Shown one piece after another: positions 15,339 to 28,804 of a DNA stretch of 33,447 bases. How positions within the stretch are numbered: position 1 is the stretch's first letter; each line of letters starts with the position of its first letter. The notes beneath the pieces are model-generated. The model made no database searches. It was not told the origin of the DNA and saw only the letters and a list, made by a program, of their open reading frames with translations. Made by a program: the position numbers and the translations under genes. This DNA is from an uncultured Pelagibacteraceae bacterium (lineage in GTDB: Bacteria; Pseudomonadota; Alphaproteobacteria; Pelagibacterales; AG-422-B15): the NCBI GenBank assembly GCA_902517885.1, contig CABYDZ010000012.1, forward strand, positions 1-33,447, given 5' to 3'.

Positions 15339-15767
15339 ATGGCAAAAGAAATTGAAGGAAAATTAAAGTTACAAGTTCCAGCTGGACAAGCAAATCCATC
15401 TCCACCAGTAGGACCAGCCCTTGGACAAAGAGGTATTAACATAATGGACTTCTGCAAGGTATTTAATGAGAAAAGCAAAGGGGAACAGCCTGGAGTTATG
15501 TTGCCTGTTGTGGTTACATATAACACTGACAAAAGTTTTAGCATTGAAATTAAGCTGCCACCGGCATCATTTTTTATCAAAGAAGCATTAAAAATAAAAA
15601 AAGGATCTAAAGAGCCTGGTAGAGATATGATTTCAACTATTTCTACATCTCAATGTAGGGATATTGCGGAAAAGAAATTAAAAGATCTAAACGCAAATAC
15701 TATTGAGCAAGGTACGAAAATCATAATTGGCTCTGCAAAATCAATGGGTATTGAGGTAACAAGCTAA
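15339..15767 (+). CDS. rplK: Ribosomal protein uL11
   Basis: 142 residues, standard. [21 protein letters not shown] is the proline-rich N-terminal domain that contacts release factors and EF-G; the C-terminal domain, binding 23S rRNA at the GTPase centre, ends with [14 protein letters not shown]. One base separates it from nusG, and its stop overlaps the rplA start by one base (TAATG). Confidence 0.98.
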   Translation: MAKEIEGKLKLQVPAGQANPSPPVGPALGQRGINIMDFCKVFNEKSKGEQPGVMLPVVVTYNTDKSFSIEIKLPPASFFIKEALKIKKGSKEPGRDMISTISTSQCRDIAEKKLKDLNANTIEQGTKIIIGSAKSMGIEVTS

Positions 15768-16450
15768 TGAATAAACGAATGAAAGATATTTTGAGTCGAA
15801 ATGATTTTTCGAAATCATACAATTTAGGTGATGCAATTGAGCTAGTAATAAAATCTTCAACTACTAAATTTGATGAAACAATTGATATATGCATGAATTT
15901 AAATATTGATCCAAAAAATGGAGAGCAAAATGTGCGGGGTAAATTAAAATTACCAAAAAGTTTAGGTAAACAAGTCAAGGTGTGCGTAATTGTTCCAGAA
16001 GATAAGCAGCAAGAAGCAAAGGATGCTGGAGCTGATATTGTTGGATCTGACGAACTTGTCCAAAAGGTTGAAGGAGGCTTCACAGACTTTGACAGGTGCA
16101 TAGCTTCACCAGATATGATGTCAAAAGTTGGTAAATTAGGAAAAGTTCTGGGCCCAAGAAATTTAATGCCAAATCCTAAACTTGGCACTGTTACTAATGA
16201 TATAAAACAAGCAATTGATGATGCGAAAGCAGGAGAGATCGAATATAAAAGTAATGAGACTCTAATACAGGCAGGCATAGCAAAATCAAGTTTTGCAAAG
16301 GAAGATATTCAAAAGAATATACAATTTTTTGTTGAGAAAATTTCAAAAGATCGACCTGCTGGTGTAAAAGGTGATTTTTTAAAAAAAATACATATAAGTC
16401 CAACAATGGGACCAGGTGTTAGTGTTGATATAAATACTATAAACGGATAA
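15767..16450 (+). CDS. rplA: Ribosomal protein uL1
   Basis: 227 residues, standard. The conserved segment GKLGKVLGPRNLMPNPKLGTV lies near 123-143. L1 forms the mobile stalk that escorts deacylated tRNA from the E site and in other bacteria represses its own operon by binding mRNA. I see no copy of the L1 mRNA site in the one-base rplK-rplA overlap; control, if kept, would act upstream of rplK. Confidence 0.98.
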   Translation: MNKRMKDILSRNDFSKSYNLGDAIELVIKSSTTKFDETIDICMNLNIDPKNGEQNVRGKLKLPKSLGKQVKVCVIVPEDKQQEAKDAGADIVGSDELVQKVEGGFTDFDRCIASPDMMSKVGKLGKVLGPRNLMPNPKLGTVTNDIKQAIDDAKAGEIEYKSNETLIQAGIAKSSFAKEDIQKNIQFFVEKISKDRPAGVKGDFLKKIHISPTMGPGVSVDINTING

Positions 16451-16453
16451 ATT

Positions 16454-16960
16454 ATGAAGAGAGAGCAAAAAGAAATTTTCATTAAGAATTTAAAAACTAT
16501 TATAGGTGAGAATAGTTTAATTCTTGTTTTTCATTATAGAGGTATGTCTATGAATGAAATGACAGATTTGAGAGTTCAGTCATTCAATACAGGCTGTAAT
16601 ATAAAAGTTACAAATAATAGACTTGCTAAATTAGCACTAAAGGAAACTGATAAAGTTGAATTATCTGACTTATTTGATGGACCAACAGCTATAGCGTACG
16701 CTAATGATCCAGCTTCATTAACAAAGCTTGTTGTCGAATTTGCAAAGAATAACAATAACTTAGTTATCCAGGGTGGAATAATGGATAATGAAATTTTAAG
16801 TGTTGAAAAAATTGAAATTTTATCTAAATTGCCATCTCTCGAGGAAATAAGGGCACAATTAATAGGTTTGATAAATTCACCTGCGCAGAAAATAGCATCA
16901 GTATTGACTGCACCGTCAGGCGACTTAGCAAGAGTATTTAACGCGTACAGTTCGAAGTAA
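16454..16960 (+). CDS. rplJ: Ribosomal protein uL10
   Basis: 168 residues, standard. It anchors L7/L12 dimers to the GTPase-associated centre. N-terminal EIFIKNLKTIIGENSLILVF, then MNEMTDLR and VTNNRLAKLAL are typical. Only three bases separate it from rplA, so the long L10-binding leader known upstream of rplJ in E. coli has no space here unless it lies within rplA. Confidence 0.97.
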   Translation: MKREQKEIFIKNLKTIIGENSLILVFHYRGMSMNEMTDLRVQSFNTGCNIKVTNNRLAKLALKETDKVELSDLFDGPTAIAYANDPASLTKLVVEFAKNNNNLVIQGGIMDNEILSVEKIEILSKLPSLEEIRAQLIGLINSPAQKIASVLTAPSGDLARVFNAYSSK

Positions 16961-16986
16961 TATTTTAATTAAGAAAGGGAATAAAA

Positions 16987-17364
16987 ATGGCTGACCTCCA
17001 ACAAATAGTTGATCAACTATCAGATCTAACAGTTATAGAAGCTGCAGAGCTTTCAAAGTTATTAGAAGAAAAGTGGGGGGTATCCGCCGCCGCACCCGTA
17101 GCTGTAGCTGCTGCTGGAGCTGCACCTGCAGGTGATGCTGCAGAAGAAGAAAAAGATGAATTCACAATCGTCTTAGCAGCCGCAGGTGATAAGAAGATAA
17201 ATGTGATTAAAGAAGTAAGAACAATTACAGGTTTAGGATTAAAGGAAGCAAAAGATTTAGTAGAGGGCGCTCCAAAAGAATTAAAGACGGGAGTGTCAAA
17301 AGATGAGGCGAATGGTTTCAAAGAGAAACTTGAAGCAGCCGGCGCGACTGTAGAACTTAAATAA
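16987..17364 (+). CDS. rplL: Ribosomal protein bL12 (L7/L12)
   Basis: 125 residues, standard. The N-terminal dimer domain is followed by an alanine-rich hinge (about 35-50) and the C-terminal domain with [22 protein letters not shown] and [15 protein letters not shown], which recruits EF-Tu and EF-G. AAGAAAGGGA before the ATG is a strong ribosome site, fitting its production at several copies per ribosome. 26 bases from rplJ. Confidence 0.98.
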   Translation: MADLQQIVDQLSDLTVIEAAELSKLLEEKWGVSAAAPVAVAAAGAAPAGDAAEEEKDEFTIVLAAAGDKKINVIKEVRTITGLGLKEAKDLVEGAPKELKTGVSKDEANGFKEKLEAAGATVELK

Positions 17365-17383
17365 ATTAAATTAATATTTTACT

Positions 17384-17408
17384 TAGTAGTTTGTTACGCA
17401 AACTATTA
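17384..17408 (+). promoter_or_regulatory. Ten-pair hairpin in the rplL-rpoB gap
   Basis: TAGTAGTTTG (17384-17393), loop TTACG, CAAACTATTA (17399-17408). All pairs are Watson-Crick except one G-U. It ends four bases before the ATG used for rpoB and would hinder ribosome access there. No T run follows, so it does not look like a plain terminator. In E. coli this gap holds an attenuator and an RNase III site, so a control or processing role is plausible. Confidence 0.65.
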
Positions 17409-17411
17409 TGA

Positions 17412-20400
17412 ATGGGTGAATATACATTAGTGGTTAATACATTATCATTTACTGAGAGAAAAAGAGTTCGTAAAAACTTTGGAAAACTCAAAGAAGTTTC
17501 TAAATTTCCAAACCTTATTGAAATACAAAAAAAATCGTATGAAGAGTTTCTTTTAGAGGAAGTTCATCCATCAAAAAGATCAGATCGTGGACTTCAAAAA
17601 GTGTTTAAAAGTGTTTTTCCTTTAGAAGACTTTTCTGGTTCTGCTAGAATAGAATATATTGAATATAGTCTTCAAGAGCCAAAGTTTGATGTTGATGAAT
17701 GCCGTCAAAGAGATAAGACTTATGCTGCTCCATTGAATGTGAAATTACGACTTATAGTTTTTGATATAGATGAAGAAACTGAATCTAGGACAGTAAAGGA
17801 TATAAAAGAACAAGAAATATATCTATGTGACCTACCGCTAATGACTCAAAAAGGTACATTCATTACTAATGGTACCGAGAGAGTTGTTGTAAGTCAAATG
17901 CATCGCAGCCCAGGAGTATTTTTTGATCATGATAATGGTAAAACACATTCAAGTGGAAAACTCCTTTTTGGAGCAAGAGTAATACCTTATAGGGGCTCAT
18001 GGTTAGATATCGAATTTGACCACAAAGACGTTTTGCATTGTAGGATTGATAGAAAGAAAAAAATACCAATTACGACATTCCTAATGTCAATGGGAGTAAA
18101 AAGAGATGAGATACTAGGTTTATTTTACAGTACAGAAATTTATAATTTTAATGTTAAAGACGGTAAATGGAAGTTTAATTTTAACCCAAAAAATATTAAA
18201 ACTGGCAAGCTTCAAAAGAGTTTAATTAATGCGGCAGATGGTAAAGTAGCTGTAAAACAAGGAACAAAAATAAATCCAGCTATAGCTAAAAAATTATATA
18301 GTGACGGACTTAAGAATTTACTTATAGATGATGATGAACTAATTGGAAAATTTGTCGCTGATGATATAATAAACGAGAAAACCGGTGAAATTTATTTAGA
18401 AGCCTCAGATGAAATTACTCAAGAGTCTCTTGAAAAAATAAAAGAGCTAAAAATTAATAAATTACCAATACTTGAGATTGATGGGATTAACGTTGGCTCA
18501 TTTATAAGGGATACGTTAAGAGTCGATAAAAATTTAAGCCCAGAAGAAGCAGTTGTTGAAATATATAAAGTACTAAGGCCAGGCGAGCCACCCAATTTAG
18601 AAACAGCGTTTGAAGTATTTAATTCATTATTTTTTAAATCAGAAAAATATGACCTATCGGATGTTGGACGAGTCAAAATTAACTATAGGTTAAACCTCGA
18701 CTGTCCAGACTCAATTACAGTTTTAAGAACCGATGATATTATTGAAGTTGTAAAGACTGTTATGGATTTAAGAACAGGTAAAGGTGAGGTTGATGATATC
18801 GATCATCTTGGAAACAGGAGAGTAAGATCTGTGGGAGAGCTTGTTGAAAATCAGTTTAGAATGGGCCTTATAAGAATGGAAAGATCAATTAAAGAAAGAA
18901 TGAATTCACTTGAAGTTGATGCTGTCACACCACAGGATATAATTAATGCCAAGCCATTAGTTGCATCGTTAAAAGAATTTTTTGGAACATCACAACTCTC
19001 TCAGTTTATGGACCAGACAAATCCACTGGCAGAGATAACACATAAAAGAAGACTTTCAGCCCTTGGACCTGGTGGCTTAAGTAGAGAAAGAGCGGGTTTT
19101 GAGGTAAGAGATGTTCATCCTACTCACTATGGAAGAATTTGCCCAATCGAAACACCAGAAGGTCCAAACATAGGACTAATAAACAGCTTAGCATCCCATG
19201 CGAGAGTAAACCAGTACGGGTTTATTGAAAGTCCTTATAGAAAAGTTGTAAACGGCAAGGTTACAAATGATGTCGAATATTTACCCGCAATGGAAGAAGC
19301 TGACTACACAATTGCTCAGGCAAATAGCGAGATTGATGAAAAAGGAAACTTCAGTACAAAACTAGTTTCGTGTAGGCGTAATGGAGATTTTGTAATGACT
19401 ATCCCTGATGAAATTAATTACATGGATGTATCGCCAAAACAAGTTGTTTCTTGTGCAGCTTCGTTGATACCATTTCTTGAAAATGACGATGCGAATAGAG
19501 CTTTAATGGGATCTAATATGATGAGGCAAGCTGTTCCCCTTATACAAGCAGAATCTCCTCTTGTTGGAACAGGAGTAGAGAAAGTTGTTGCAATAGATTC
19601 AGGTGTAACAATTATTGCTAACAGGGATGGTATTGTTGATAAAATAGATGGTAAACGAATTGTTGTTAGGGTTACAGAAAAAATACAAACAAATGAATCT
19701 GGGGTTGATATTTACACTTTATTAAAGTTCCAAAGATCAAACCAAAGTACATGCATTAATCAAAGACCATTAGTTAAAGTTGGCGATAAAGTTTCCAAAG
19801 GAGATATTATTGCTGATGGTCCGTCAACACATTTAGGGGAATTAGGTCTAGGTCGAAATGTGGTAGTTGCTTTTATGCCATGGAGAGGGTACAACTTTGA
19901 GGATTCTATACTGATATCAGAAAAGATTGTTCAAGAAGATAAATTTACCTCAATTCATATTGAAGAATTTGAAGTAATGTCCAGAGATACCAAATTAGGC
20001 TCAGAAGAGATCACCAGAGATATACCAAATGCTGGTGATGAATTATTACGTAATCTCGATGAAGCAGGTATTGTCTATGTTGGCGCGGATGTAAATCCTG
20101 GAGATATTCTAGTTGGCAAAGTAACTCCAAAAGGTGAAAGCCCTGTAACTCCAGAGGAAAAATTGTTAAGAGCAATATTTGGAGAAAAAGCTACAGACGT
20201 AAAGGATACGTCACTCAAGCTGCCACCAGGTTCAAGTGGTATTGTTGTAGATGTAAAGGTTTTTAATAGATATGGAATAGAAAAAGATGATAGAGCCCTT
20301 TCAATTGAAAGAGACGAAATAGAAAAGCTTGCTAATGATCGTGAGGCGGAATTAGGAATTCTTAATAGAAATATAAAAGAGAGATTAAGAAGTATAATTA

Positions 20401-21533
20401 AAGGTAAAAGTATATCAGAGTTCCCTTCGGATATAAGTGATCAAACAAAGTTCGATGAAAATGATATTAGCGTTCTAAAGCTAGACTCACTTTGGAAAGT
20501 AAAGCTTCAAAACGAAAAAGATCAAGAGGATATAAACAACCTAAAAAAACAGTATGATGTTGCAAGATCTGCAATTCAATCACGTTTTGATAATAAGGTT
20601 GATAAAGTACAAAGAGGAGATGAATTGTTACCTGGCGTAATGAAAATGGTTAAGGTTTTTGTCGCTGTTAAAAGAAAATTACAACCCGGTGACAAAATGG
20701 CTGGTCGACATGGAAATAAAGGTGTCATAAGTAAAATTGCTCCAGTAGAAGATATGCCTTATCTGGAGGACGGAAGGACTGTTGACATTGTATTAAATCC
20801 TCTAGGTGTGCCAAGTAGAATGAATGTTGGACAAATATTAGAAACACATTTGGGATGGGCATGTGCAGGTATTGGAGAGATCATCAATAAATCAATTTCG
20901 CAATACAATGCAACCAATGACCATTCACATATCGGCAAATCTTTAGAAAAAGTTTACGGATCTGAACAGTATAAAAATGAAATAGCACCTTTGAATAAGA
21001 TGGAGCAAAAAGAGCTTGCGATGAATATTTCAACAGGAGTTCCGATTAAAACTCCAGTTTTTGACGGAGCATCTGAGCATGAAATATCTGAGATGCTAGA
21101 AGTTGCAGGTTTTGACAAAAGTGGACAAACTCATTTATGGGATGGCTTAACTGGGGAGCAGTTTGAGAGAAAAGTAACAGTCGGCTATATCTATATGTTG
21201 AAACTTCACCATTTAGTAGATGATAAAATCCATGCAAGGTCAATCGGTCCGTATAGCCTTGTAACTCAGCAACCATTGGGTGGTAAAGCACAATTTGGTG
21301 GTCAGAGATTTGGAGAGATGGAAGTTTGGGCGCTCGAGGCTTATGGCGCAGCATACACTTTACAAGAAATTTTGACCGTAAAATCAGATGATGTTGCAGG
21401 AAGAACTAAAGTTTATGAAACCATAATACGGGGTGAAGATGTATTCCAATCAGGAACGCCTGAATCATTTAACGTTTTAATAAAAGAGATACGATCTCTC
21501 GGACTTAACATAGAATTATCGAATTTAAATTAG
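17412..21533 (+). CDS. rpoB: RNA polymerase beta subunit
   Basis: 1373 residues from this ATG, typical for Alphaproteobacteria. The start of homology is [13 protein letters not shown], so the true start may instead be GTG 17430, which has GGTGA ten bases upstream; no ribosome site precedes the ATG. The rifampicin pocket [12 protein letters not shown], then [12 protein letters not shown] keeps the sensitive-type residues D534, H544 and S549. The active-site region [10 protein letters not shown] and the C-terminal [19 protein letters not shown] are present. It forms half of the catalytic cleft. Ten bases precede rpoC. Confidence 0.98.
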   Translation: MGEYTLVVNTLSFTERKRVRKNFGKLKEVSKFPNLIEIQKKSYEEFLLEEVHPSKRSDRGLQKVFKSVFPLEDFSGSARIEYIEYSLQEPKFDVDECRQRDKTYAAPLNVKLRLIVFDIDEETESRTVKDIKEQEIYLCDLPLMTQKGTFITNGTERVVVSQMHRSPGVFFDHDNGKTHSSGKLLFGARVIPYRGSWLDIEFDHKDVLHCRIDRKKKIPITTFLMSMGVKRDEILGLFYSTEIYNFNVKDGKWKFNFNPKNIKTGKLQKSLINAADGKVAVKQGTKINPAIAKKLYSDGLKNLLIDDDELIGKFVADDIINEKTGEIYLEASDEITQESLEKIKELKINKLPILEIDGINVGSFIRDTLRVDKNLSPEEAVVEIYKVLRPGEPPNLETAFEVFNSLFFKSEKYDLSDVGRVKINYRLNLDCPDSITVLRTDDIIEVVKTVMDLRTGKGEVDDIDHLGNRRVRSVGELVENQFRMGLIRMERSIKERMNSLEVDAVTPQDIINAKPLVASLKEFFGTSQLSQFMDQTNPLAEITHKRRLSALGPGGLSRERAGFEVRDVHPTHYGRICPIETPEGPNIGLINSLASHARVNQYGFIESPYRKVVNGKVTNDVEYLPAMEEADYTIAQANSEIDEKGNFSTKLVSCRRNGDFVMTIPDEINYMDVSPKQVVSCAASLIPFLENDDANRALMGSNMMRQAVPLIQAESPLVGTGVEKVVAIDSGVTIIANRDGIVDKIDGKRIVVRVTEKIQTNESGVDIYTLLKFQRSNQSTCINQRPLVKVGDKVSKGDIIADGPSTHLGELGLGRNVVVAFMPWRGYNFEDSILISEKIVQEDKFTSIHIEEFEVMSRDTKLGSEEITRDIPNAGDELLRNLDEAGIVYVGADVNPGDILVGKVTPKGESPVTPEEKLLRAIFGEKATDVKDTSLKLPPGSSGIVVDVKVFNRYGIEKDDRALSIERDEIEKLANDREAELGILNRNIKERLRSIIKGKSISEFPSDISDQTKFDENDISVLKLDSLWKVKLQNEKDQEDINNLKKQYDVARSAIQSRFDNKVDKVQRGDELLPGVMKMVKVFVAVKRKLQPGDKMAGRHGNKGVISKIAPVEDMPYLEDGRTVDIVLNPLGVPSRMNVGQILETHLGWACAGIGEIINKSISQYNATNDHSHIGKSLEKVYGSEQYKNEIAPLNKMEQKELAMNISTGVPIKTPVFDGASEHEISEMLEVAGFDKSGQTHLWDGLTGEQFERKVTVGYIYMLKLHHLVDDKIHARSIGPYSLVTQQPLGGKAQFGGQRFGEMEVWALEAYGAAYTLQEILTVKSDDVAGRTKVYETIIRGEDVFQSGTPESFNVLIKEIRSLGLNIELSNLN

Positions 21534-21543
21534 GAAATTAATT

Positions 21544-24500
21544 ATGAGTCAGTCTTTAATGAACATTTTCAATCCTGCCGCTTCTAGGGATGATTTTAAT
21601 CAAGTTAAGATTTCTATTGCAAGTCCTGAGAGAATATTATCCTGGTCATATGGTGAAATAAAAAAGCCTGAAACAATAAACTATCGAACGTTTAAGCCAG
21701 AAAGAGATGGCCTTTTTTGTGCAAGGATATTTGGCCCAATTAAGGATTATGAGTGCCTATGCGGTAAATATAAGAGAATGAAATTCAAAGGAATAATCTG
21801 CGAAAAATGTGGAGTTGAAGTAACAAAGAAAGATGTAAGAAGAGAACGTATGGGCCATATTCAATTGGCAGCACCCGTCGCTCATATATGGTTTTTAAAA
21901 TCCTTGCCAAGCCGTATTGCTCTAATGATGGATATGAAATTAAAGGATTTAGAAAAAGTTCTTTATTTTGAAAAATTTATGGTGACTGAGCCGGGCTTAA
22001 CACCATTGATTCAAAATCAGCTCTTGGATGAAGAGGAGTTAGAAAATGCTAAAGAAGAATATGGTGTAGATTCCTTTTCTGCAGGAATTGGAGCAGAAGC
22101 TGTAAGAAAAGTTTTAGAAAGAGTTGAGCTTGAGGCTGAGCTTGAATTGTTGAAATCAAAACTCGCTGAAACCAAAGCAGTCGCACTTTCTGAAAAGCTT
22201 GTTAAAAGAATAAAAATATTTGAAGCCTTTATCTCTTCAGGGAATAGACCTGAATGGATGATTTTAACATCTGTGCCAGTAATCCCGCCAGAGCTTAGAC
22301 CACTCGTTCCTTTGGATGGTGGAAGGTTTGCTTCATCAGATTTAAACGATTTATATAGACGTGTTATCAATAGAAATAATAGACTATCAAGACTCATAGA
22401 ATTAAGAGCTCCAGATATCATTATTAGAAATGAAAAGAGAATGCTGCAAGAGTCAGTGGATGCACTATTTGATAATGGACGAAGGGGTAGAGTAATTACA
22501 GGAACTAATAAACGACCTCTCAAATCACTTGCAGAGATGCTCAAGGGTAAACAAGGTCGCTTCAGGCAAAATCTTCTTGGAAAAAGAGTTGATTACTCTG
22601 GTAGGTCAGTAATTGTTGTTGGACCCGAACTAAAGCTACACCAGTGTGGGCTGCCTAAAAAAATGGCAATAGAATTGTTTAAGCCATTTATCTACGCACG
22701 TTTAGAGTCATTAGGTCTTGCGACTACATTGAAACAAGCTAAGAAGATGGTTGAGAAAGAAAGGCCCGAGGTCTGGGATGTACTTGATAGGGTCATTAGA
22801 GAACATCCAATCATTTTAAATAGAGCGCCAACACTTCACAGGTTGGGCGTACAAGCTTTTGAACCTACCTTAATCGAGGGCAAAGCAATTCAACTTCACC
22901 CTCTTGTTTGTACTGCATTTAATGCAGATTTTGACGGTGATCAAATGGCTGTCCACGTACCGCTTAGCTTAGAAGCACAGCTCGAAGCTAGAGTATTAAT
23001 GATGTCTACAAATAATATATTAAACCCGGCTAATGGTAAGCCAGTGATTGTTCCAAGTCAGGATATAGTTTTAGGCATATATTTTTTATCTCAAGAAAAA
23101 GATAATGAGCCTGGTCAGGGAGCTGTTTATAAAGATATTTTTGAAGTTCAACAAGCAATTGAAAACGGTGTAACGACTGTACATGCAAAAGTTGAAGCAA
23201 GAGTTAATTACATTAATTCTGATGGGAATGTTGATACTAAAAGAATTAGTACGACACCTGGTAGAATGCTTTTATGGAACTTAATACCTCATCATAAAGA
23301 TCTTGATCCAAAACTAGTCAATCGTCTTCTTGGCAAGAAAGAAGTATCGAGTTTAATTGATACCGTCTACAGGTACTGTGGACAAAAAGATACTGTTATT
23401 TTTGCTGATCAATTAATGGCACTTGGGTTTCATTACGCATATAAGGCGGGTATTTCTTTTGGCAAGGATGATATGATAATACCTGAGACTAAAGAAAAAA
23501 TGGTTTCAGAAACAACAGTTCAAATAGAAAAATATGAAAAGCAATATAATGATGGTTTAATTACTAACAGAGAAAAATATAACAAAGTAATTGACGCCTG
23601 GGCCAAATGTACTGACAGAGTTGCACAGGAAATGATGAATGAAATTTCCTCTGTAAAAGTTGATGAAACAACTAAGAGAGAACTTCCTATTAATTCTATA
23701 TATATGATGGCAAATTCAGGAGCCAGGGGTTCAGCAGCCCAAATGAAGCAGTTATCTGGAATGCGAGGCCTTATGGCTAAACCATCTGGAGATATAATTG
23801 AGACTCCAATAATATCAAATTTTAAAGAGGGCTTAAATGTACTCGAATATTTCAATTCTACTCACGGAGCAAGAAAAGGGCTAGCTGATACTGCATTGAA
23901 GACAGCTAATTCTGGGTACTTGACCAGAAGGTTGTGTGATGTAGCACAAGATTGTACCATCTCAGGCCACGACTGTGGGACTGATAGTGGAGTATGGATA
24001 TCCGATGTAGTTGAAGGTGGAGAAGTAATTATATCAATTGCAGATAGATTACTCGGTAGGTTTTTACAAAAAGATATTATTCATCCAGTTACTAATGAAA
24101 TTGTAGCAAAAAAAGATGATTATATGGATGAGATGCTCGCTGAGAAGGTTGAAACGGCTGGTATACAGAATGCCTATATTCGATCTCCATTAACTTGCGA
24201 TAGTAAGAAAGGAATTTGTGTAAAGTGCTATGGACGCGATCTTGCAAGAGGATTTATGGTTAATGAGGGAGAAGCTGTGGGGATGATTGCTGCTCAATCT
24301 ATCGGTGAGCCAGGAACACAATTGACTATGAGAACATTCCATATTGGAGGAGCTGCTCAAATTAATGATCAATCTTTCATTGAGATTAATAATGATGGGA
24401 TTTTCAAAATCTTAAACAAGAATACAGTTGAGGATAGTAATCAGAATTTAATTGTCATGGGAAGAAATTGTCAATTGGCTATTCATGATGAAAATAATAG

Positions 24501-25734
24501 GGAGCTTGCAAACTACAAAGTTCCTTATGGAACAAAAATACTAGTGGAAGAAGACTCAAAAGTATCTTCAGGAACAAAAATTTGTGAATGGGATCCATTT
24601 ACAAACCCTGTTATTTCTGAAAAATCAGGTACAGCTAACTATGTGGATATGGAAGAAGGTATTTCTTTAATAGAGGAAACTGAGGAAAAAACAGGATTAA
24701 CATACACTAAAGTTAAAGACTGGAAACTAGATTCAAAAGGAGCTGACCTTAAGCCAAGAATTACTTTGAGAGATAAAAAAGGTGAAGTAATACTTCTAGC
24801 AAATGGCAATGAAGCTAGATACTTCCTTCCACCTGACTCTATTTTATCAGTTGTTGATGGCTCAGAAGTCCATGCAGGTGATGTTTTAGCAAGAACACCG
24901 AAGGCTGCATCTAAAACCAAAGATATTACTGGTGGCCTACCTAGAGTTGCAGAATTGTTTGAAGCGAGGAAACCAAAAGATCATGCAATTATATCCGAAA
25001 TATCAGGCATCATCTCATTTGGAAAAGATATTAGAGGAAAGCAGAAAGTAATCATTACTCCAGAGGAAAGTGAAAGCGAACCTGTTGAAGTGCTAATTCC
25101 AAAAGGTAAGCATATAGCTTATCAAGAAGGTGAAAGTATTGAAAAAGGTGATTATTTGCTTGATGGAAACCCTGACCCTCATGATATCTTAGAGATATTG
25201 GGTATTGAAGCCTTAGCTGATTATTTGATTAATGAGGTTCAAGAAGTATACAGACTGCAAGGTGTTCTAATTAATGATAAGCATATCGAGGTTTTATGTA
25301 GACAGATGCTTCAAAAAGTTAGCATTACTGACACTGGCGACAGTTCATTCATTAAAGGGGAAGATATTGATAGATATGAATTCCTAATTACAAATGAACA
25401 GCTTACTGCTGAAGGAAAAAAACCAGCTGCAGGCAAACCAGTTCTTTTAGGCATAACCAAAGCTTCTCTGCAAACCAGATCATTTATATCTGCCGCTTCA
25501 TTCCAGGAAACGACACGTATTCTTACAGATGCATCAATTAAAGGAAAAGTTGATAGACTAGAGGGCCTCAAAGAGAATGTTATTGTAGGTAGATTGATAC
25601 CTGCAGGAACTGGAAGAATCTTTAAGCAGATTGAAAATCAGGCAAAAAATCTTGATAAAGAGGCCAAAATTGAAATTGAAGCAATGCAAGCTGCAAAAGA
25701 GCAGGAAACTGCAGAAATTCAGGAAAATTCTTAA
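21544..25734 (+). CDS. rpoC: RNA polymerase beta' subunit
   Basis: 1396 residues, normal. The zinc-binding motif [20 protein letters not shown] lies near residues 71-90. The catalytic magnesium loop NADFDGDQM at 460-468 has D462, D464 and D466. A second zinc site has [13 protein letters not shown], the bridge/trigger-loop region has [13 protein letters not shown], and the C-terminal end has GRLIPAGTG. Co-transcribed with rpoB. Its end is followed by the largest gap in the block, which carries promoter- and terminator-like sites. Confidence 0.99.
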   Translation: MSQSLMNIFNPAASRDDFNQVKISIASPERILSWSYGEIKKPETINYRTFKPERDGLFCARIFGPIKDYECLCGKYKRMKFKGIICEKCGVEVTKKDVRRERMGHIQLAAPVAHIWFLKSLPSRIALMMDMKLKDLEKVLYFEKFMVTEPGLTPLIQNQLLDEEELENAKEEYGVDSFSAGIGAEAVRKVLERVELEAELELLKSKLAETKAVALSEKLVKRIKIFEAFISSGNRPEWMILTSVPVIPPELRPLVPLDGGRFASSDLNDLYRRVINRNNRLSRLIELRAPDIIIRNEKRMLQESVDALFDNGRRGRVITGTNKRPLKSLAEMLKGKQGRFRQNLLGKRVDYSGRSVIVVGPELKLHQCGLPKKMAIELFKPFIYARLESLGLATTLKQAKKMVEKERPEVWDVLDRVIREHPIILNRAPTLHRLGVQAFEPTLIEGKAIQLHPLVCTAFNADFDGDQMAVHVPLSLEAQLEARVLMMSTNNILNPANGKPVIVPSQDIVLGIYFLSQEKDNEPGQGAVYKDIFEVQQAIENGVTTVHAKVEARVNYINSDGNVDTKRISTTPGRMLLWNLIPHHKDLDPKLVNRLLGKKEVSSLIDTVYRYCGQKDTVIFADQLMALGFHYAYKAGISFGKDDMIIPETKEKMVSETTVQIEKYEKQYNDGLITNREKYNKVIDAWAKCTDRVAQEMMNEISSVKVDETTKRELPINSIYMMANSGARGSAAQMKQLSGMRGLMAKPSGDIIETPIISNFKEGLNVLEYFNSTHGARKGLADTALKTANSGYLTRRLCDVAQDCTISGHDCGTDSGVWISDVVEGGEVIISIADRLLGRFLQKDIIHPVTNEIVAKKDDYMDEMLAEKVETAGIQNAYIRSPLTCDSKKGICVKCYGRDLARGFMVNEGEAVGMIAAQSIGEPGTQLTMRTFHIGGAAQINDQSFIEINNDGIFKILNKNTVEDSNQNLIVMGRNCQLAIHDENNRELANYKVPYGTKILVEEDSKVSSGTKICEWDPFTNPVISEKSGTANYVDMEEGISLIEETEEKTGLTYTKVKDWKLDSKGADLKPRITLRDKKGEVILLANGNEARYFLPPDSILSVVDGSEVHAGDVLARTPKAASKTKDITGGLPRVAELFEARKPKDHAIISEISGIISFGKDIRGKQKVIITPEESESEPVEVLIPKGKHIAYQEGESIEKGDYLLDGNPDPHDILEILGIEALADYLINEVQEVYRLQGVLINDKHIEVLCRQMLQKVSITDTGDSSFIKGEDIDRYEFLITNEQLTAEGKKPAAGKPVLLGITKASLQTRSFISAASFQETTRILTDASIKGKVDRLEGLKENVIVGRLIPAGTGRIFKQIENQAKNLDKEAKIEIEAMQAAKEQETAEIQENS

Positions 25735-25743
25735 TAATATATG

Positions 25744-25771
25744 TTGACCAAAGCAGACTATTAAGTATTAT
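25744..25771 (+). promoter_or_regulatory. Candidate promoter in the rpoC-rpsL gap
   Basis: TTGACC (25744-25749), 16-base spacer, TATTAT (25766-25771). Starting ten bases after the rpoC stop, it would give transcription from about 25778, just ahead of a terminator-like hairpin and about 100 bases before rpsL. Confidence 0.5.
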
Positions 25772-25787
25772 TCGGCATTCTTAAATA

Positions 25788-25822
25788 GTAGGCGGTAGAG
25801 AAATCTAAACGCTACTTTTTTT
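25788..25822 (+). terminator. Terminator-like hairpin (possible attenuator) between rpoC and rpsL
   Basis: GTAG-G-CG (25788-25794) pairs with CGCTAC (25810-25815) with one bulged G. Inside it TAGA-GAAA-TCTA (25796-25807) forms a second stem. Seven T follow (25816-25822), and another seven-T run begins at 25827. The stem is imperfect, so termination would be partial; position suggests it tunes read-through from rpoBC, or from the promoter at 25744, into rpsL. Confidence 0.55.
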
Positions 25823-25873
25823 AGACTTTTTTTAATAGTTAACTTTTTATTAGTTTCTAACTGGAGACATTGT

Positions 25874-26718
<845 letters not shown>

Positions 26719-26720
26719 TT

Positions 26721-28796
26721 ATGACTAGAGAGTATTCATTAAATAATTATAGAAATATTGGCATCATGGCGCACATAGATGCTGGAAAGACAACAACTAC
26801 TGAGCGAATACTCTATTATACGGGAAAAAGTCATAAGATCGGAGAAGTGCATGATGGTGCGGCCACAATGGACTGGATGGAACAAGAACAGGAACGTGGA
26901 ATAACTATTACATCTGCGGCTACTACTTGTTTCTGGAATGACCATAGGATTAATATTATTGATACTCCTGGACACGTTGATTTTACCATCGAAGTTGAGC
27001 GTTCTTTAAGAGTGCTCGATGGGGCTGTTGCAGTATTTGATGGCGTCGCTGGTGTGGAGCCGCAAACTGAAACTGTTTGGAGACAAGCAAATAGATACAA
27101 TGTACCGCGAATGTGTTTTGTTAATAAAATGGACCGCACAGGTGCAGACTTTTATAAGTGCTTAGACATGATTAAAGATCGACTTCAGGCAAATGCATTA
27201 GTTTTACAAATACCTTACGGAAGTGAATCAAATTTAAAAGGTGTGATTGATCTAGTTAAGAATAAAGCAATCGTTTGGGCAAATGAGGATCTTGGAGCTA
27301 AGTATGAATACACAGATATCCCAGAAGAATTAAAAGATACTGCTGAAAAATATAGATCTGAAATGGTCGAAATGGCTGTCGAACAAGATGAAGAAGTCCT
27401 TGAAAAATATTTAGATGGAGAAGAACCAGACGAAGAAACTCTAATCAAGTGTATCAGAAAAGGAACAATTAATTTTGAGTTTGTTCCAATTTTAACTGGC
27501 AGTGCGTTCAAAAATAAAGGTGTCCAACCTTTGTTAGATGCAATTGTGAATTTTATGCCAGACCCTAGTGAGGTTCAGCAGGCAACAGGTAATATTCCAG
27601 GAAAAGAAGAAGAGGAAATAAGAAAAGCATCGGATGATGAGCCTTTCTCTGCATTGGCATTCAAGGTAGCCAACGACCCTTTCGTAGGTTCTCTTACATT
27701 CACTAGAATATATTCTGGTAAGTTAGAGGCTGGTTCAACAATTTTAAACTCTGTTAAAGGTGATAAGGAAAGAATAGGCCGTATGCTTTTAATGCATGCT
27801 AATAATAGAGAAGACATAAAAATTGCTTACGCTGGCGACATAGTCGCGATTGCTGGCTTAAAAGATACTATAACTGGTGAAACTCTATCAGATGCCCAAA
27901 AGCCAATTATACTGGAGTCTATGGACTTTCCAGATCCAGTTATTGAGATTGCAGTTGAACCAAAGACAAAAGCAGACCAGGAAAAAATGGGGGAAGCACT
28001 TGCAAGATTAGCGAAAGAAGATCCGTCATTTAGAGTTACCTCAGATGAAGAATCTGGACAAACAGTAATAAAAGGAATGGGTGAACTTCACTTAGATATA
28101 ATTGTGGATAGGATGAAGAGAGAGTTCAACGTAGAGGCTAATGTAGGAGCTCCACAAGTTGCATATAGAGAAACCATTTCTAAAAATATGGAAGTAACAT
28201 ATACACACAAAAAACAAAGTGGTGGCGCAGGGCAATTTGCTGAGGTTAAGATAATTGTCGAAGGTTGCGAGCCGGGAACTGGAAGAATATTTGAAGATAA
28301 AATTAAAGGTGGAAATATTCCTAAGGAATACATACCAGGTGTAGAGAAAGGTATAGAAGGAGTGGCTGATACCGGTGTTATAGCTGGTTTCCCAATAATT
28401 GACTATAAGGTGACTCTTATAGATGGAAAATATCATGATGTGGACTCAAGCAGCCTTGCATTTGAAATAGCTGGGCGAATGGCGTTTAAGGATGCCTGTC
28501 AAAAAGCCAATCCAAAGTTATTAGAACCAATAATGAGAGTTGAAGTTGTTACACCTGAAGAGTTTATGGGAGATGTGATAGGGGATTTAAGTAGTCGAAG
28601 AGGTCAAGTAAGTGGAAGTGAAGCAAGAGGCAATACAACGGCTATTAGCTCAATGGTGCCACTGGCTAATATGTTTGGCTATGTAAACACACTACGATCT
28701 ATGACACAGGGAAGAGCTCAATATTCAATGTTTTTTGATCATTACGAGCAGGTTCCACAAAATGTACAGGATGAGGTAAAAGCGAAGTTCGCTTAA
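26721..28796 (+). CDS. fusA: Elongation factor G
   Basis: 691 residues from ATG 26721. A GTG at 26712 is in frame but overlaps rpsG, and homologues begin with [20 protein letters not shown], so it was rejected. G1 AHIDAGKT (17-24), RGITI switch, DTPGHVDF and NKMDR are present, followed by domains II-V. It drives translocation on the ribosome. rpsJ follows after eight bases, whereas many relatives have a second tuf there. Confidence 0.98.
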   Translation: MTREYSLNNYRNIGIMAHIDAGKTTTTERILYYTGKSHKIGEVHDGAATMDWMEQEQERGITITSAATTCFWNDHRINIIDTPGHVDFTIEVERSLRVLDGAVAVFDGVAGVEPQTETVWRQANRYNVPRMCFVNKMDRTGADFYKCLDMIKDRLQANALVLQIPYGSESNLKGVIDLVKNKAIVWANEDLGAKYEYTDIPEELKDTAEKYRSEMVEMAVEQDEEVLEKYLDGEEPDEETLIKCIRKGTINFEFVPILTGSAFKNKGVQPLLDAIVNFMPDPSEVQQATGNIPGKEEEEIRKASDDEPFSALAFKVANDPFVGSLTFTRIYSGKLEAGSTILNSVKGDKERIGRMLLMHANNREDIKIAYAGDIVAIAGLKDTITGETLSDAQKPIILESMDFPDPVIEIAVEPKTKADQEKMGEALARLAKEDPSFRVTSDEESGQTVIKGMGELHLDIIVDRMKREFNVEANVGAPQVAYRETISKNMEVTYTHKKQSGGAGQFAEVKIIVEGCEPGTGRIFEDKIKGGNIPKEYIPGVEKGIEGVADTGVIAGFPIIDYKVTLIDGKYHDVDSSSLAFEIAGRMAFKDACQKANPKLLEPIMRVEVVTPEEFMGDVIGDLSSRRGQVSGSEARGNTTAISSMVPLANMFGYVNTLRSMTQGRAQYSMFFDHYEQVPQNVQDEVKAKFA

Positions 28797-28804
28797 TTAT
28801 AATA

